From Aquibacillus kalidii (GTDB lineage: Bacteria > Bacillota > Bacilli > Bacillales > Amphibacillaceae), in assembly GCF_014280935.1 (NCBI RefSeq), contig NZ_JACLZI010000013.1:44711-108710 (forward strand): a DNA stretch of 64,000 nucleotides, read 5' to 3'. Shown in pieces: positions 16,268 to 25,740 of this stretch. The translations under genes were made by a program, and so were the position numbers. The notes under the pieces were generated by a model. The model did not search any database. It was not told the DNA's origin and was given only the letters and a program-made list of their open reading frames with translations. How positions within the stretch are numbered: position 1 is the stretch's first letter; each line of letters starts with the position of its first letter.

Positions 16268-17842
16268 TTGGAACAGGAACAAAATGTGAAGAAGTCTTCG
16301 AGAAAGACGGTGTGGATTGTTGCTTTGGTAGCAGTTGCGATTATTGTTGTTGCGAGTATTTCGGCATCTGCGCTACTGAAGAAGAATCCGAAAGAGGAGT
16401 ATTTTAGTGCTGAATTAAAGTCTGCTCAGTTTATGACGGATGTAGTAAAAGATCGTTATAGCGATGAATTTGCGTGGGCAGAGGAAGTAAAGAAGAAGCC
16501 AAGTGAATCTACTGTTGAGCTTTCTGCTGAATTTAATGACCCAAGTGGATTTGATTCAACGGGTATGCAATCAATCATTAACAGTTCATCTATTACGCTT
16601 AAGAACAGTCTTGATCCAGAGAAAAAGGAAATGGCTATGGAATTAAGTGCTAATGTTGCTGAAATGCCGATTGAAGATATTAAATTTTATTTAACGGCAG
16701 ATAAAATGATGGCGTCATTACCATTCCTTGATAAGTTCTTGCAGGTGAATGAAAGTGACTTAGGGGCTCTTCTATATGAATTAGATCCTATGACTTTTAC
16801 TGGGGAAGAAGAGTATAAATTCGAAACATTTTTCAATCAAACTGTTCTCAGTGAAGAGGATAAGAAGCATTTTCAAGATACATATCTTAAAATGATTTAT
16901 GATGAATTGCCTGAAGAAGCTTTTACATCTAAAGATGAGAAAGTAGAAGTAAATGGGGAAGAAGTTAAGGCATCAAAAATCACGCTAAAACTTTCAGAAG
17001 AAAAACTAAAGAGTATTATCGAAAAAGTTTTAACGGAGATGGAGAAAGATGAGAAATTAAAAGATTTAATTAAACAACAAGCTTCTCTTGATCCTGTTTC
17101 GTATTCTGCTGGTGACTTAACACAAATTCTAGAAGACTTTGAAACTGGAATTGCAGATGTTAAGAAAGAATTAAAAGACTTCCAAATCCCTAATGGTTTA
17201 ACTTCGACTTTATGGATTAAAGACGAGTTAGTAGTTAAACGTGACTTTTCAATTGAAATGGGACCTTCTGAATCTGAGTTGGCAAAGTTAACTGTAACTG
17301 GAACACAGTCATTAACGAAAGAAAAGCAAAGCTTTGATTATGAGCTTGGATTCAAAGATGATGTTGATGAGGGTGTAGTAAACATCACTGGAGATCTTTC
17401 TTGGAAAGACAAAAAAGCTGATGATAAAATTACTATTGCTGTGGAAGATATGGAGCTTTCTTATACTGGGACAGAAGAGTTAAAAGACGGTACGAGAGAG
17501 TTTGATCGTTCATTTGCAATGAAGGATCCAGCTTCGATGTCTAATTTTGAGTTAAGCTGGGATGGTTCATCAACCTATGAGAAGGATCAGATGAATGGAG
17601 AGCATCATTTTGCCCTAGTTGGGGAAGGAATTAGTTCTGACATTTTTCAGTTGAATGTAAATAATGATGCTAAAATAGTTAAAAGTTTAGATATTGATAC
17701 AGATTCTAAAGAAGTGGTTGACCTAGGGGCTATGAGTGCAGAAGAAATCCAAACATATATGATGGAAGAGGCTATGCCACAATTCCAACAATGGATGATG
17801 GGTTTCTATGGCTCTTTAAATAATGCAAACACAGGCTTTTAA
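16268..17842 (+). CDS. Membrane-anchored extracytoplasmic protein, DUF6583-like
   Basis: I choose the TTG at 16268, preceded by AGGAAGAGGGG at seven bases. The upstream ATG at 16238 lies in the repeat and has no ribosome site. The 524-residue product has one N-terminal helix (VWIVALVAVAIIVVASISAS) and then a long, acidic, beta-strand-rich exterior domain with many Asp/Glu/Lys. It resembles the DUF6583 proteins of Bacillaceae, from memory only. It begins an operon of four, nine bases before two ABC-2 permeases and an ATPase. It may therefore be an accessory or sensor subunit of that exporter. Confidence 0.65.
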   Translation: MEQEQNVKKSSRKTVWIVALVAVAIIVVASISASALLKKNPKEEYFSAELKSAQFMTDVVKDRYSDEFAWAEEVKKKPSESTVELSAEFNDPSGFDSTGMQSIINSSSITLKNSLDPEKKEMAMELSANVAEMPIEDIKFYLTADKMMASLPFLDKFLQVNESDLGALLYELDPMTFTGEEEYKFETFFNQTVLSEEDKKHFQDTYLKMIYDELPEEAFTSKDEKVEVNGEEVKASKITLKLSEEKLKSIIEKVLTEMEKDEKLKDLIKQQASLDPVSYSAGDLTQILEDFETGIADVKKELKDFQIPNGLTSTLWIKDELVVKRDFSIEMGPSESELAKLTVTGTQSLTKEKQSFDYELGFKDDVDEGVVNITGDLSWKDKKADDKITIAVEDMELSYTGTEELKDGTREFDRSFAMKDPASMSNFELSWDGSSTYEKDQMNGEHHFALVGEGISSDIFQLNVNNDAKIVKSLDIDTDSKEVVDLGAMSAEEIQTYMMEEAMPQFQQWMMGFYGSLNNANTGF

Positions 17843-17851
17843 TGAACGGAT

Positions 17852-19087
17852 GTGTTTAACATGTTAAGTTTAAGCCGAATTATCTTTTTTATAAAACAAT
17901 ATCAGAAACAGCTGCAAAAGAAGTGGAAGTCTCTTCCTCTTCTTTTGCTATTTCCAATACTTATTATCGGTCTATGCTTCTTTGTAATGGTGTCCATGTT
18001 TTTTACAAATGATGAAGAAAAACAAGCTATACAGGTAGGATTAGTTGACCATGACCAATCAGATGAGACTACAATGCTAGTAAAAGTAATCGATGATTCT
18101 TCTTTACTTGGTTCCTACATACATATTAACCATTATTCAGAGTCTGAAGCATTACGAGCAATTGAGAATGGAAATGCTAGTGGTTATATTACATTTCCAG
18201 AAAATTTTACGGATGACCTGTACAATGGACGTTCAGTGGAAATACCGATTGTTGGGAATCCTGATAACCCCGTTGAGAGCTATATCATAAAAGAATTAAT
18301 TGACAGCATGACTAGATATATTGCGTCAGCACAAGCTAACATCTTGACGATTAATGAATACGCTAAGCAATTACCGATTGAAACAGAGGATAGACAAGAA
18401 ATGCTGATGCAGCAATTTAATCAGTTCATGTTGTTTACACTATCCAAGGATAAAATAATAGAGCTAGAGGAAATAACCAATCTAACGACATCTTCTCCTT
18501 TGCAATATTTCACACTAGCGGGGTGGTTTGTACTTTTCACGGTATGGATCGTCAGCCTTTATATTTTATTGGGAAAAGAAGATAGCATCGCCATGCGGAA
18601 TCGAATGAAGTTATACGGCATCACTATATTTCAACGTACTATTTCACGTATAACTATCGTTTTATTTTATGGATTAATTTTAGCTATGGTAAGCTTTTAT
18701 AGTTATATTAAGATTTTTACTATTGAATTTTATTTAGGGGATTACGCACGAATTGGTTTGCTAGTCTTGTTGCATAGTGTCATTTTCTTATTTGGAATAG
18801 CTATTTTAGAATTATTAATTAAATCGGAGAAAGCATCAATGCTTGTACAAATTGCCTTTACAGGACTAACGTTACTGTTAAGTGGGGCAATTATTCCTGC
18901 ACTTTATTTCCCTGAAAAATTGAAATCCTTTCTGCCATATATTTATTCAACGGAATCATTTAATTGGTTAATAGAGGTTGCGATTAAAGGACGGCTGTAT
19001 GCTGAGTTCCTGTTATTATTTATATTGGCAATTGCTAGTTTCTTTATACTGACTGCCATTGCTATGTGGAAGGAGCGTGCAGCTTGA
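17852..19087 (+). CDS. ABC-2 type exporter permease, first subunit
   Basis: One helix near residues 30-52 leads to a roughly 170-residue exterior domain (QVGLVDHDQSDETTMLVKV and on). A cluster of about five helices follows from residue 220 to the end, the usual ABC-2/YhgE-like layout. The GTG start (an ATG follows three codons later) is nine bases after the DUF6583-like gene. The stop overlaps the next start. With the second permease it would form a heterodimeric channel driven by the ATPase at 20216. The exported substrate is unknown; in Bacillus such sets often pump peptides or antibiotics. Confidence 0.8.
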   Translation: MFNMLSLSRIIFFIKQYQKQLQKKWKSLPLLLLFPILIIGLCFFVMVSMFFTNDEEKQAIQVGLVDHDQSDETTMLVKVIDDSSLLGSYIHINHYSESEALRAIENGNASGYITFPENFTDDLYNGRSVEIPIVGNPDNPVESYIIKELIDSMTRYIASAQANILTINEYAKQLPIETEDRQEMLMQQFNQFMLFTLSKDKIIELEEITNLTTSSPLQYFTLAGWFVLFTVWIVSLYILLGKEDSIAMRNRMKLYGITIFQRTISRITIVLFYGLILAMVSFYSYIKIFTIEFYLGDYARIGLLVLLHSVIFLFGIAILELLIKSEKASMLVQIAFTGLTLLLSGAIIPALYFPEKLKSFLPYIYSTESFNWLIEVAIKGRLYAEFLLLFILAIASFFILTAIAMWKERAA

Positions 19088-20223
19088 TGATAGCCATCCT
19101 TAAAACACGAATCTTACATTGGCGTAAGCAGGGTTTTAGTCTTATTTGTTGGCTGCTTTTACCTCTTTTGGCTACCACCATTTTTATTACAATAGCGGAC
19201 AAATGGCAAGAAGATACGAAAATACCTGTAGGACTTGTAGTGAAAGATAACTCGATAATGGCTGATACCCTAACCAAGGCAATTGAAGCTACGCCCTTAA
19301 TACGTGTAGAAAAATGGAGTGAAGATGTAGCACTTGTAAAGTTAGAACAACATGAATTAGATAGTGTCTTTGTCATTGAAGAAGGCTATCAGGAAAGTAT
19401 AAAAGATAATAGTCGCAACCAGTTACTAACAGCTTATATATCAGATATGTCTCTAGCCTATACCCCAGTGAAAGAAGCAATCGCCTCCTATGCACAACAA
19501 GATGCAGGGAGCTCACGTGCAGCACACATTGTTCGGCAAATGATTCAACATTATAATGTGGAAAGAAACTGGACTTGGGATGAAATCGTCATGACAAGTA
19601 ATCAAATCCGAGAAGATGAGTCGTTACTACATTCAAGCTTCTCTTTTCATAACCAAACAGTCCCTGTACAGGAAGAAAATAGTATTTCTTTATGGAATGT
19701 TTGGGGGATATGGTCTTTTTTTAGCTTGTTAACCACCTTCTTTCTATTTGATTGGGTTATAAAAGAAAAGCAGTCATCGATTAGAATCAGGCTATCCTTT
19801 TTAAAAATGTCCTTTAAGGATTACTTACTTAGAAACTGGATTGTCTATCTTATTTTATTTATGCTATTTGATTTCCTTAATATAGGTATTCTCGTTCATT
19901 ACTTTGATCAGTCGATAAATATCCAACAAGTACTAGCGTTGATAAGTTATCGTATTACGATTAGTATGGCGGCTTTCTTATTTGCACAATGTTTTCGAGT
20001 GCCGTTTTATTACGTTGTTGTTGTAATCCCAATTACGATTTTGCTTTCCGTAATTGGAGGAGCGTTTATACCGATAGAAGGATTGGTACGCAACATGCCC
20101 TGGGTAATACATTTGAGTCCAGTTCACACCTTCCTTGAGGGAAAACTGGTTAGTAGTTGGCTTATCCTACTTCTTGTTGTGCTGTTTATTTGGTATTGGA
20201 GAAAGGAGAAGGTCTATGCTTAA
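19087..20223 (+). CDS. ABC-2 type exporter permease, second subunit
   Basis: The ATG at 19087 overlaps the TGA of the preceding gene (TGATG), with AAGGAG ten bases upstream. A start further up at 19066 would lie inside the first permease. The 378-residue protein repeats its partner's plan: helix near 15-38, exterior domain with VGLVVKDNSIMADTLTKAIE, then about six helices from 210 on. The parallel plan suggests the two permeases arose by duplication and assemble as a heterodimer. Confidence 0.8.
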   Translation: MIAILKTRILHWRKQGFSLICWLLLPLLATTIFITIADKWQEDTKIPVGLVVKDNSIMADTLTKAIEATPLIRVEKWSEDVALVKLEQHELDSVFVIEEGYQESIKDNSRNQLLTAYISDMSLAYTPVKEAIASYAQQDAGSSRAAHIVRQMIQHYNVERNWTWDEIVMTSNQIREDESLLHSSFSFHNQTVPVQEENSISLWNVWGIWSFFSLLTTFFLFDWVIKEKQSSIRIRLSFLKMSFKDYLLRNWIVYLILFMLFDFLNIGILVHYFDQSINIQQVLALISYRITISMAAFLFAQCFRVPFYYVVVVIPITILLSVIGGAFIPIEGLVRNMPWVIHLSPVHTFLEGKLVSSWLILLLVVLFIWYWRKEKVYA

Positions 20224-20887
20224 AGTAGAGTCCTTATCAAAGAATTATGATTCAAAGCAAGTGTTAGCAGATGTTACTTTTCAAGTAAATCCGGGAGAGG
20301 TTGTTGGCTTAGTTGGGGAAAATGGAGCTGGTAAATCTACGTTGTTAAATACGCTAGCTACTTTGATTCCGCTAGAAAAAGGGCACATCGAATTCAATGG
20401 ACTTCGTTATGAATCAGATCGGCAAAAGCTGAGACAGAAGATTGGATTTATTCCGCAAGATATCGCGGTCTGGGAGGAATTTTCGGTAGAAGAAAATATG
20501 GTATTCTTTGAGCAGCTGTCTTGGGTTAGAAAATCGCGTGAACAGCTAAGGCAACTCTGTTTGGATATGAAGCTAGATCGATGGAAGGAGAAGACACAGT
20601 CGTTGTCTGGGGGAATGAAGCGTAAGTTGAACATAGCTATCAGTCTCATTCATGATCCTGACATTCTTCTTCTTGATGAACCAACAGTAGGAATTGATTT
20701 AAAATCCAGAAAAGAAATTGGTTCCTATCTTCATGATTTAGCGAAAGTGAAAGGGAAAACGATCATTTATACATCTCATGATATGGAAGAGATCATGACC
20801 TATTGCGATCGAATCTATGTTATTGGAAATGACCCGTTTTATAAGAACTTACTGCTTGAAAATGGGAAAAAGGTAGAAGTACTTTGA
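20216..20887 (+). CDS. ABC exporter ATP-binding subunit
   Basis: The ATG at 20216 is preceded by AAAGGAGAAGGTCT and overlaps the second permease by eight bases. An earlier start would read through the permease C-terminus. The 223-residue ATPase shows Walker A GENGAGKST, Q-loop GFIPQDIAVWEEF, signature LSGGMKRKLN, Walker B DILLLDEPTVGID and the switch His in TSHDMEE. It is short at the C-terminus compared with drug-export ATPases and ends just after the H-loop region. It powers the two permeases in the same operon. Confidence 0.92.
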   Translation: MLKVESLSKNYDSKQVLADVTFQVNPGEVVGLVGENGAGKSTLLNTLATLIPLEKGHIEFNGLRYESDRQKLRQKIGFIPQDIAVWEEFSVEENMVFFEQLSWVRKSREQLRQLCLDMKLDRWKEKTQSLSGGMKRKLNIAISLIHDPDILLLDEPTVGIDLKSRKEIGSYLHDLAKVKGKTIIYTSHDMEEIMTYCDRIYVIGNDPFYKNLLLENGKKVEVL

Positions 20888-20931
20888 GACATTTGGGATG
20901 GTTGTCCTGGTTTTAAAAGTTTCCTAAAGTC

Positions 20932-20966
20932 AAAAGGTAGAGTCGCGATTTGACTCTACCTTTTTT
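20932..20966 (+). terminator. Terminator of the ABC exporter operon
   Basis: AAAAGGTAGAGTC pairs perfectly with GACTCTACCTTTT and is followed by more T residues. Confidence 0.9.
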
Positions 20967-21127
20967 ACTTTAGGCCTTTTCATAACCAATTGTTGATTTT
21001 GTTACAATATCTAAAACGTATTCGTCAGTAGCAATGAGAACGCTGATTGTTGTGAATCGTTGCGATTTTTGTATTGAAAGGAACAAACTGATCTAATCAC
21101 TAAGAGCACTTATCCAAATTAAGAGCT

Positions 21128-22330
21128 TTATTTTATTTGGCGTAAATCAAAGTCTTTCACGTTGTTCGCCGTTTTTATTCTTCCGCTCCAGGTAAAATAA
21201 GTCCACATCCGTAATATTTTTTCAAAAGGACCAATTCTAAAGGTTTTCAAATATAGTAAACTAGTTACCATTTGTGCACTAAAGATCACTATAGTCAGTC
21301 CAACTCCCCATAAGACCCCAAGTTTACCGAATAATCCTAATCCAAACCCATAAAAAATCAAGATACAGACGATGGTTTGAAAAAGATAGTTAGTTAGAGA
21401 GAGTCTACCGATTGCTTCAAACCCTTTTGCAAGTATGTTATTTTGATTATTTAACAACAAAGAAAATAAAAAGATATAACCAAAGGCAAGAAGTGGTCCG
21501 CCTAGCGTATAACCAATACCACTAAGGCCTAGGTCTGGGAATAAATACGGCATCATTTTTAATAAAATACCACTGATAACGAATCCAGTCGCTAACTTTT
21601 TCCAACGGTTTTGGTAGTTATCTATATTTAAAAACCACTGTTGTTTAGCAGCGATGATTCCAAATAAGAACATTGGCAACAGCATAATTGGTGAGAGAAG
21701 TAGGACAAGCAGAATCGCTCCCCCTGGTAGCATTTCTGTTAATGGGTCTTCATTCATACGGTGAGACATAATTTCACTAAAAGATCCGTTCCTATATATA
21801 TCTATTGTACTTGTCACATATTCGCTCATTATTTCTTTTTCTTCAGCTGTTGTTGCTACTTCTGCACTACTACCATAGCCTAACAAACCAGATAAAGTTA
21901 GCATAACGATTGCCCAGACCAATAGTGTCTTCGCTTTTCTGTTCAAAAATAATAATAACAAGAAACCAGTCAAGCCATAGCTTGTTAAAATGTCTCCTTC
22001 CCAAAGGAATGTGCTATGAAGAATACCAATAATAAATAAAAGAAGAAACCGTCTAGCTAAATATCGTTTAACAGGCAATTGTTTATGTTTTAGATTTTCT
22101 TGCATTTTAATAATTCCGTAGCCAAATAAGAATGCGAAAATTGGCATGAAGCTCGATTCGATTACTATTTTCAGAACTAAATGGGTGATTTCATCGATCT
22201 TTAATAAGGAATAATGACTCATTTCATCCTTCCCATAAATCCCGTATTGAAAAATAAGCATATTTGCAGCGAGAATTCCAAATAAACTGATTCCCCGTAA
22301 TCTGTCTACAACCGTAATTCGTGTTTTCAT
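21128..22330 (-). CDS. DUF418 membrane protein (YeiB/YxaH type)
   Basis: The ATG at 22328-22330 gives MKTRITVVDRLRGISLFGIL, the canonical DUF418 N-terminus, with AAAGGGGAAC upstream. The frame extends 11 codons further, but without a better start. The 400-residue protein has about ten helices and the DUF418 C-terminal hallmark IGRLSLTNYLFQTIVCILIF, then GPFEKILRMWTY. Family members resemble acyltransferase-3 membrane enzymes and their function is open. It is divergent from a two-component system whose promoter region it shares, so control by that system is a reasonable guess. Confidence 0.85.
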   Translation of the reverse strand: MKTRITVVDRLRGISLFGILAANMLIFQYGIYGKDEMSHYSLLKIDEITHLVLKIVIESSFMPIFAFLFGYGIIKMQENLKHKQLPVKRYLARRFLLLFIIGILHSTFLWEGDILTSYGLTGFLLLLFLNRKAKTLLVWAIVMLTLSGLLGYGSSAEVATTAEEKEIMSEYVTSTIDIYRNGSFSEIMSHRMNEDPLTEMLPGGAILLVLLLSPIMLLPMFLFGIIAAKQQWFLNIDNYQNRWKKLATGFVISGILLKMMPYLFPDLGLSGIGYTLGGPLLAFGYIFLFSLLLNNQNNILAKGFEAIGRLSLTNYLFQTIVCILIFYGFGLGLFGKLGVLWGVGLTIVIFSAQMVTSLLYLKTFRIGPFEKILRMWTYFTWSGRIKTANNVKDFDLRQIK

Positions 22331-22439
22331 CAATGTAAGTTCCCCTTTGCTTCTAAGTCTCACTACTATAATACTATAGCTCTCTTACATAAAATTATAT
22401 AAAAAGCTTACTGTTTCATTAAAATTGATTAGCAAATGG

Positions 22440-22465
22440 TAAGGTTTTCGTAAGGTTTCTATGAT
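22440..22465 (+). promoter_or_regulatory. Direct-repeat operator and -10 element before the response regulator
   Basis: TAAGGTTT occurs twice with an 11-base period (22440-22447 and 22451-22458). That spacing is typical of OmpR-family regulator dimers. TATGAT follows at once (22460-22465) as a possible -10. The layout suggests autoregulation, with the repeat taking the place of a -35 element. Confidence 0.5.
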
Positions 22466-22480
22466 AGGATAGATTTTGAG

Positions 22481-23206
22481 GTGGAGATGGTGGAAAATTT
22501 AAACATTTTATTGGTCGATGATGAGCAATCAATTATTTTAATGTTAGAGAAAGTACTGAAAAAAGAAGGCTATACAAACATTAAAACGGCCTTCACTGCC
22601 AAGGAAGTGATTCAACAAATAGAAAGAAATTCCTTTGATTTTATTGTACTCGATGTGATGCTACCGGATGGTAGTGGATTTGATTTAGGGCCAAAGATTC
22701 GGGAGAAAACAAATGCTTATATTTTGTACCTGACAGCTAAAACGACTGATTTTGATGTATTAACAGGTTTTGCTATGGGGGCAGATGATTATGTTACGAA
22801 GCCATTTAATCCACTAGAAATTGTCGCAAGAATGAAAGCCGTTCAAAGACGTATTTCACAATCGACTACTTTTAACAGTTCTAAATTAAAATCTCCTATT
22901 TATGACTTTGGCTACTTTCAGGTTAACGAAATTACAAAGGAATTAAGAGTGAACGAGAAAACGATAAATTGCCCAGCTCTTGTATATAGGTTACTTATTT
23001 TTTTATGTAGGCATCCAAATCGTGTTTTTACAAAGATGGACTTGTTTGAAGCTGTGTGGGGGATCGACAATATTGTGGATGACAACACAATTATGGTACA
23101 TATCAGACGTTTACGTGAACGGATTGAACCAGATCCTAGTAACCCTAGATATCTAGTCACAGTCAGGGGATTAGGATATAAACTTGTATCGGAACCGAAT
23201 GTATGA
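22481..23206 (+). CDS. OmpR/PhoB-family response regulator
   Basis: Residues 1-125 are a receiver domain with LLVDDEQS (acidic pocket), VLDVMLPDGSG (phospho-acceptor Asp), LTAKT and DDYVTKPFNP. A winged-helix domain follows from about 148 (YFQVNEITKELRV to NPRYLVTVRGLGYKLV). Starts at GTG 22481, ATG 22487 or GTG 22490 all fit the GAGGTGG site; the first is given here. The gene overlaps the kinase gene by four bases, so the two form a coupled two-component system. Confidence 0.92.
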   Translation: MEMVENLNILLVDDEQSIILMLEKVLKKEGYTNIKTAFTAKEVIQQIERNSFDFIVLDVMLPDGSGFDLGPKIREKTNAYILYLTAKTTDFDVLTGFAMGADDYVTKPFNPLEIVARMKAVQRRISQSTTFNSSKLKSPIYDFGYFQVNEITKELRVNEKTINCPALVYRLLIFLCRHPNRVFTKMDLFEAVWGIDNIVDDNTIMVHIRRLRERIEPDPSNPRYLVTVRGLGYKLVSEPNV

Positions 23207-24918
23207 AATCTATTAAACGGAGAATCGCCTTCCATTTTTCCATTCAGTTCATCTTTATGATTTTTTTAGTGACAACCGTTCTATTAGTTGTCTTATTTTT
23301 CGTCGTTAAGTTTATTGTCGATCAAGAGGTACATAAAAATTACCCGAATGGGATGCTAGAAGCGATTGCATCAGAAACAATGATTACCGAGAGTGATATG
23401 GAAGTTAGAGATGTATGGATTGAGAAATTGTATGAAAAGAGTATGTGGTTACAAATTGTAAACAAAGACGGAGAGGTTATCTATGATATAAATATTCCTC
23501 CACACATTCCTGATACCTATTCTATGGAAGAGATTATGAAGATGGAGGATTCTAAAGTGTTGGGGGATTACCAAATTAGTACTTTAGTTGATTCTATGTT
23601 TTATGATCAACCTTATTATTATGTTCTTGGTTACCAAGATGAAAAGCAACAGCTATTACTAGATTTAATAGAAAAATATAATGAAAATGGAACGATCAAA
23701 GAAGAGGACGAGCCATCAATTGGGCAAAAAATAAAACCGTTTCAAGGGTATTTAGACATTATTAATCATGACGGTCAAGTTATAGATCGAATAGGCGCCA
23801 GTTCAGATCCGAAGCAGTATGACGTTTTACAAATAACAGCTCAATTAGCAGAACCAAACAAGTACGGGTCGTCTATTAATGTCAAAAAGTTATCGAATAC
23901 CACTTGGGTTTTGCATTCAGAGCTAGATGGTAAAGGTGCTAGCTATTCAATTGCCCAACAGGTTATTCTTGTATTAATAAGCATTGGTGCTGTAATTTTA
24001 CTTTTGTTAATTTTTCTATCGGTTTGGCATGGCATTCGTTACGGACAACCGCTACTTTTATTCATAAGTTGGTTAGAGAGAATGAGAAATGGCCAATATG
24101 AACAGGTTTTTACGGATAAAGAGCGAAAGAAACTATTTAACAAGCGTAATGGGGTAAAAAGAAGATACCGACTTTATAAAGAAGTAATTGCCGAATTTTA
24201 TGATATGGCAGAACAATTAGCGTCGCTTGAGAAGGAGCGAGGTCTACTTGAACAAAAAAGGGAGGAATGGATGGCAGGTATTTCTCATGATTTACGTACC
24301 CCGCTTTCTACGATCCAGGGGTATGGACATTTACTGGAGAGCTCTCAATATCAATGGGACGATAAGGAACTACAAGAAATTGGGGAAACCATTCGTAAAA
24401 AGAGTGACTACATGCTTGAGTTAATTCAGGATTTTTCTTTAATTTCACAGCTAAAGCAAAAGGAACTACCGGTTGCTTTTTCTGAGCTTAATTTAGTGGA
24501 GATAATAGAGGGATGTGTTGATAAATATAAGGAATATAGTAATATTCACCTCTCTCTTCCTGAATATCCTCTATTAGTTTTAGGAAACGCACAGTGGATA
24601 GAACGACTGTTAGATAATTTAATTATAAACGCTGTAAAGCACAATTCAGCTAATACTACTATTACTATTTCTGCGACTACTAAAGTCGAGCAGATTGAGG
24701 TAAAGATAGCGGATAATGGAATAGGAATGGATGAGAAAACACAACAAAACTTATTCACTCGATATTTTAGAGGAACTAGAAGTGAGGATGTTACTGACGG
24801 AAGTGGCCTAGGCATGAGCATTGCAAAAGCAATTGTTCAAGCACACAACGGAACAATCTATGTTGAATCAGAAGTAAATAATGGTACGACAATCAGAGTT
24901 AATATCCCTAAAGCCTGA
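23203..24918 (+). CDS. Sensor histidine kinase, partner of the upstream regulator
   Basis: Two membrane helices (about 14-38 and 251-275) enclose a 210-residue exterior sensor. A HAMP-like linker follows, then the H-box MAGISHDLRTPLST with His362, N-box NLIINAVKHNS, G1 box DNGIGMDEKTQ and G2 box GSGLGMSIAK. This is a complete transmembrane kinase. The large exterior domain suggests recognition of an extracellular signal, but I see no known sensor motif. The divergent DUF418 gene is the nearest candidate target. Confidence 0.92.
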   Translation: MKSIKRRIAFHFSIQFIFMIFLVTTVLLVVLFFVVKFIVDQEVHKNYPNGMLEAIASETMITESDMEVRDVWIEKLYEKSMWLQIVNKDGEVIYDINIPPHIPDTYSMEEIMKMEDSKVLGDYQISTLVDSMFYDQPYYYVLGYQDEKQQLLLDLIEKYNENGTIKEEDEPSIGQKIKPFQGYLDIINHDGQVIDRIGASSDPKQYDVLQITAQLAEPNKYGSSINVKKLSNTTWVLHSELDGKGASYSIAQQVILVLISIGAVILLLLIFLSVWHGIRYGQPLLLFISWLERMRNGQYEQVFTDKERKKLFNKRNGVKRRYRLYKEVIAEFYDMAEQLASLEKERGLLEQKREEWMAGISHDLRTPLSTIQGYGHLLESSQYQWDDKELQEIGETIRKKSDYMLELIQDFSLISQLKQKELPVAFSELNLVEIIEGCVDKYKEYSNIHLSLPEYPLLVLGNAQWIERLLDNLIINAVKHNSANTTITISATTKVEQIEVKIADNGIGMDEKTQQNLFTRYFRGTRSEDVTDGSGLGMSIAKAIVQAHNGTIYVESEVNNGTTIRVNIPKA

Positions 24919-24920
24919 AG

Positions 24921-24956
24921 ATAAAGGAGGATGAGTTTGATAGCTCATCTTCTTTT
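24921..24956 (+). terminator. Terminator of the two-component operon
   Basis: AAAGGAGGATGAG pairs with CTCATCTTCTTTT, with two mismatches, around an eight-base loop. Confidence 0.5.
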
Positions 24957-24970
24957 GTTGTGGATACGGG

Positions 24971-25004
24971 TGTCCTGGGACAGGGGACCTGACCCCCTGT
25001 CCCA
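24971..25004. repeat. GGGACAGG palindromic repeat, copy 4
   Basis: TGGGACAGGGG and CCCCCTGTCCCA form an inverted repeat with a short inner palindrome. It lies between the kinase terminator and the DUF4181 gene. Confidence 0.75.
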
Positions 25005-25179
25005 AAAATAATATAGTAAGGACACAGATATAGGAGTAATGTACTGTATATATATGGTAAAATAAAAAGAGGAGAATAGTAGTACGAGAAGGTCAACAGT
25101 CGTCTGCGTGAAAGCAATTCTAACCAATTTGTGATTAAAAGTACATTTATTTTATTATGATCTATAAGGAGAAGTGCTG

Positions 25180-25584
25180 ATGTTTAGTGATGAAACGGTA
25201 TTTTGGTATAAAGTTATTCTCATCTTAGGTTTATATTTCATCTTTTCCCTTTTTTTGAACAAAAAGGTAAGAGAATGGTTACGTGTGGAGAAAAAATCTA
25301 TTTTTTTATTTAACTATGTAAACCAGTTACATAAAAAGGTAGATAGGATAATAAGGATCATCTTTATCATTTGTTTTATCCTTTTTGCCAAAATAATTAT
25401 CATCGAAGGCCATCCGTTTATATATATAATCACTTTTTTAACTGTATCTGAACTAACTAAGGCCTTCATGGAGTGGAAGTTTGCTACTAATAAAAACGAT
25501 TATAAATATACTATTTACGAATTAAGCTCGTGGTTGCTGTTTTTAATCGTGTTGTTTGCTGCAAATTACTATCGGTTAATTTAA
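25180..25584 (+). CDS. DUF4181-like small membrane protein
   Basis: The ATG at 25180 follows AAGGAGAAGTGCTG. A GTG two codons earlier is also possible. The 134-residue protein has four helices (about 7-24, 55-72, 76-90 and 112-131). The basic connecting loop VREWLRVEKKSIFLFNYVNQ is followed by LHKKVDRIIRI. This is the pattern I remember from DUF4181 proteins of Bacillus, whose role is unknown. It is monocistronic, followed by a hairpin at 25642. Confidence 0.7.
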   Translation: MFSDETVFWYKVILILGLYFIFSLFLNKKVREWLRVEKKSIFLFNYVNQLHKKVDRIIRIIFIICFILFAKIIIIEGHPFIYIITFLTVSELTKAFMEWKFATNKNDYKYTIYELSSWLLFLIVLFAANYYRLI

Positions 25585-25641
25585 AAGGTTGCGAGATTCT
25601 TAAATAAGTTGAGAATTTTGGTATGTTATTCCTATTTGGGT

Positions 25642-25672
25642 GGAGATATTATCTATTTTTTATAATATCTCC
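25642..25672. terminator. Hairpin between the DUF4181 gene and nagB
   Basis: GGAGATATTAT and ATAATATCTCC are perfect complements around CTATTTTTT. It can serve both convergent genes, although the T-tail is short. Confidence 0.6.
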
Positions 25673-25740
25673 TATGGTCAATTTTAATAGTAGTAGTTGT
25701 TAAAGTTATTCTTGCAAAGCCTATAATGTGTAAATTTATT

